The notes under the pieces were generated by a model that had not been told where the DNA came from, searched no databases, and saw only the letters and a program-made list of their open reading frames with translations. A stretch of DNA of 64,000 nucleotides from the NCBI GenBank assembly GCA_021405315.1, contig QWIH01000008.1:62001-126000 (forward strand). The letters are read 5' to 3'. The DNA is from Leptolyngbya sp. PLA1. GTDB lineage: Bacteria; Planctomycetota; Phycisphaerae; Phycisphaerales; UBA1924. Shown piece after piece: positions 63,977-64,000 of the stretch; positions within the stretch are counted from its first letter, which is position 1, and each line of letters begins with the position of its first letter. Both the position numbers and the translations under genes were made by a program.

Positions 63977-64000
63977 ATGAACAGCCGCACCCTGCTCCTC
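63977..64000 (+). CDS. Possible start of a gene running out of the window
   Basis: An ATG at 63977 opens MNSRTLLL to the window edge, divergent from the MlaE gene. Too short to judge; a Sec signal-like start is all that is seen. Confidence 0.3.

Overview
This is a high-GC bacterial segment, most likely from a planctomycete of the Phycisphaerae type. The evidence is a tandem DUF1501 (Tat-signal) and DUF1800 pair, a ThuA/DUF1080 fusion protein, an exported protein with a PEP-CTERM-like tail, and an alternative complex III operon running into an A2-type caa3 oxidase. The lineage call is inferred from gene content only. No rRNA, complete tRNA or CRISPR array was seen.

Positions 1-15,000 are a mobile element written almost wholly on the minus strand. 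Its left end is a tyrosine integrase cut by the window edge. Next comes an overlapping operon: AlpA-like HTH, Toprim/DUF3987 replication protein, a small basic protein, an HExxH protein and a coiled-coil protein. The cargo is a type I restriction-modification operon in the order hsdR, hsdS, ATPase, hsdM. The ATPase between hsdS and hsdM resembles the anticodon nuclease PrrC. A set of small genes, including a HARE-HTH protein, and a regulatory-looking stretch with direct and inverted repeats (14.6-15.0 kb) complete the element.

Positions 15,000-20,800 are a patchwork of broken genes. A second integrase overlaps the 3' half of a tRNA-Gly(CCC), a typical attachment site. Then follow an AbiEii-type nucleotidyltransferase fragment, the C-terminal four fifths of a prokaryotic viperin (pVip, antiviral radical SAM), a small coupled gene, the N-terminus of a third integrase, a DUF1156 methylase fragment, a TPR protein, and finally the N-terminus of the same viperin. 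The two viperin pieces are in the wrong order and join perfectly only if the 16.4-20.24 kb block is treated as a circle (TPR-pVip-small gene). Truncated integrase C-termini and a 62-bp repeat recur among the transporter genes that follow, suggesting repeated insertion of related elements.

Positions 20,800-31,900 carry metal and ion transport: a VIT1/CCC1 transporter, a cation diffusion facilitator, a TauE/SafE permease, a Ca2+/Na+ antiporter, and a CzcCBA-type RND efflux operon flanked by small exported proteins. Positions 32,000-45,600 are chromosomal genes: an S9 peptidase, an RMD1/DUF155-like protein, an SDR lacking the usual catalytic Tyr/Lys, an FHA-GAF-PP2C phosphatase, ThuA-DUF1080, a membrane dipeptidase, and the DUF1501/DUF1800 pair.

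Positions 45,700-63,000 form the respiratory cluster. Heme A synthase (ctaA) is divergent from a long plus-strand operon of actABCDEF, a His-rich membrane protein, SCO, and caa3 oxidase subunits II-I-III-IV. Together these would carry electrons from quinol through complex III to cytochrome c and oxygen, with SCO and CtaA maturing the oxidase. An MlaE-type permease and the start of another gene end the window.
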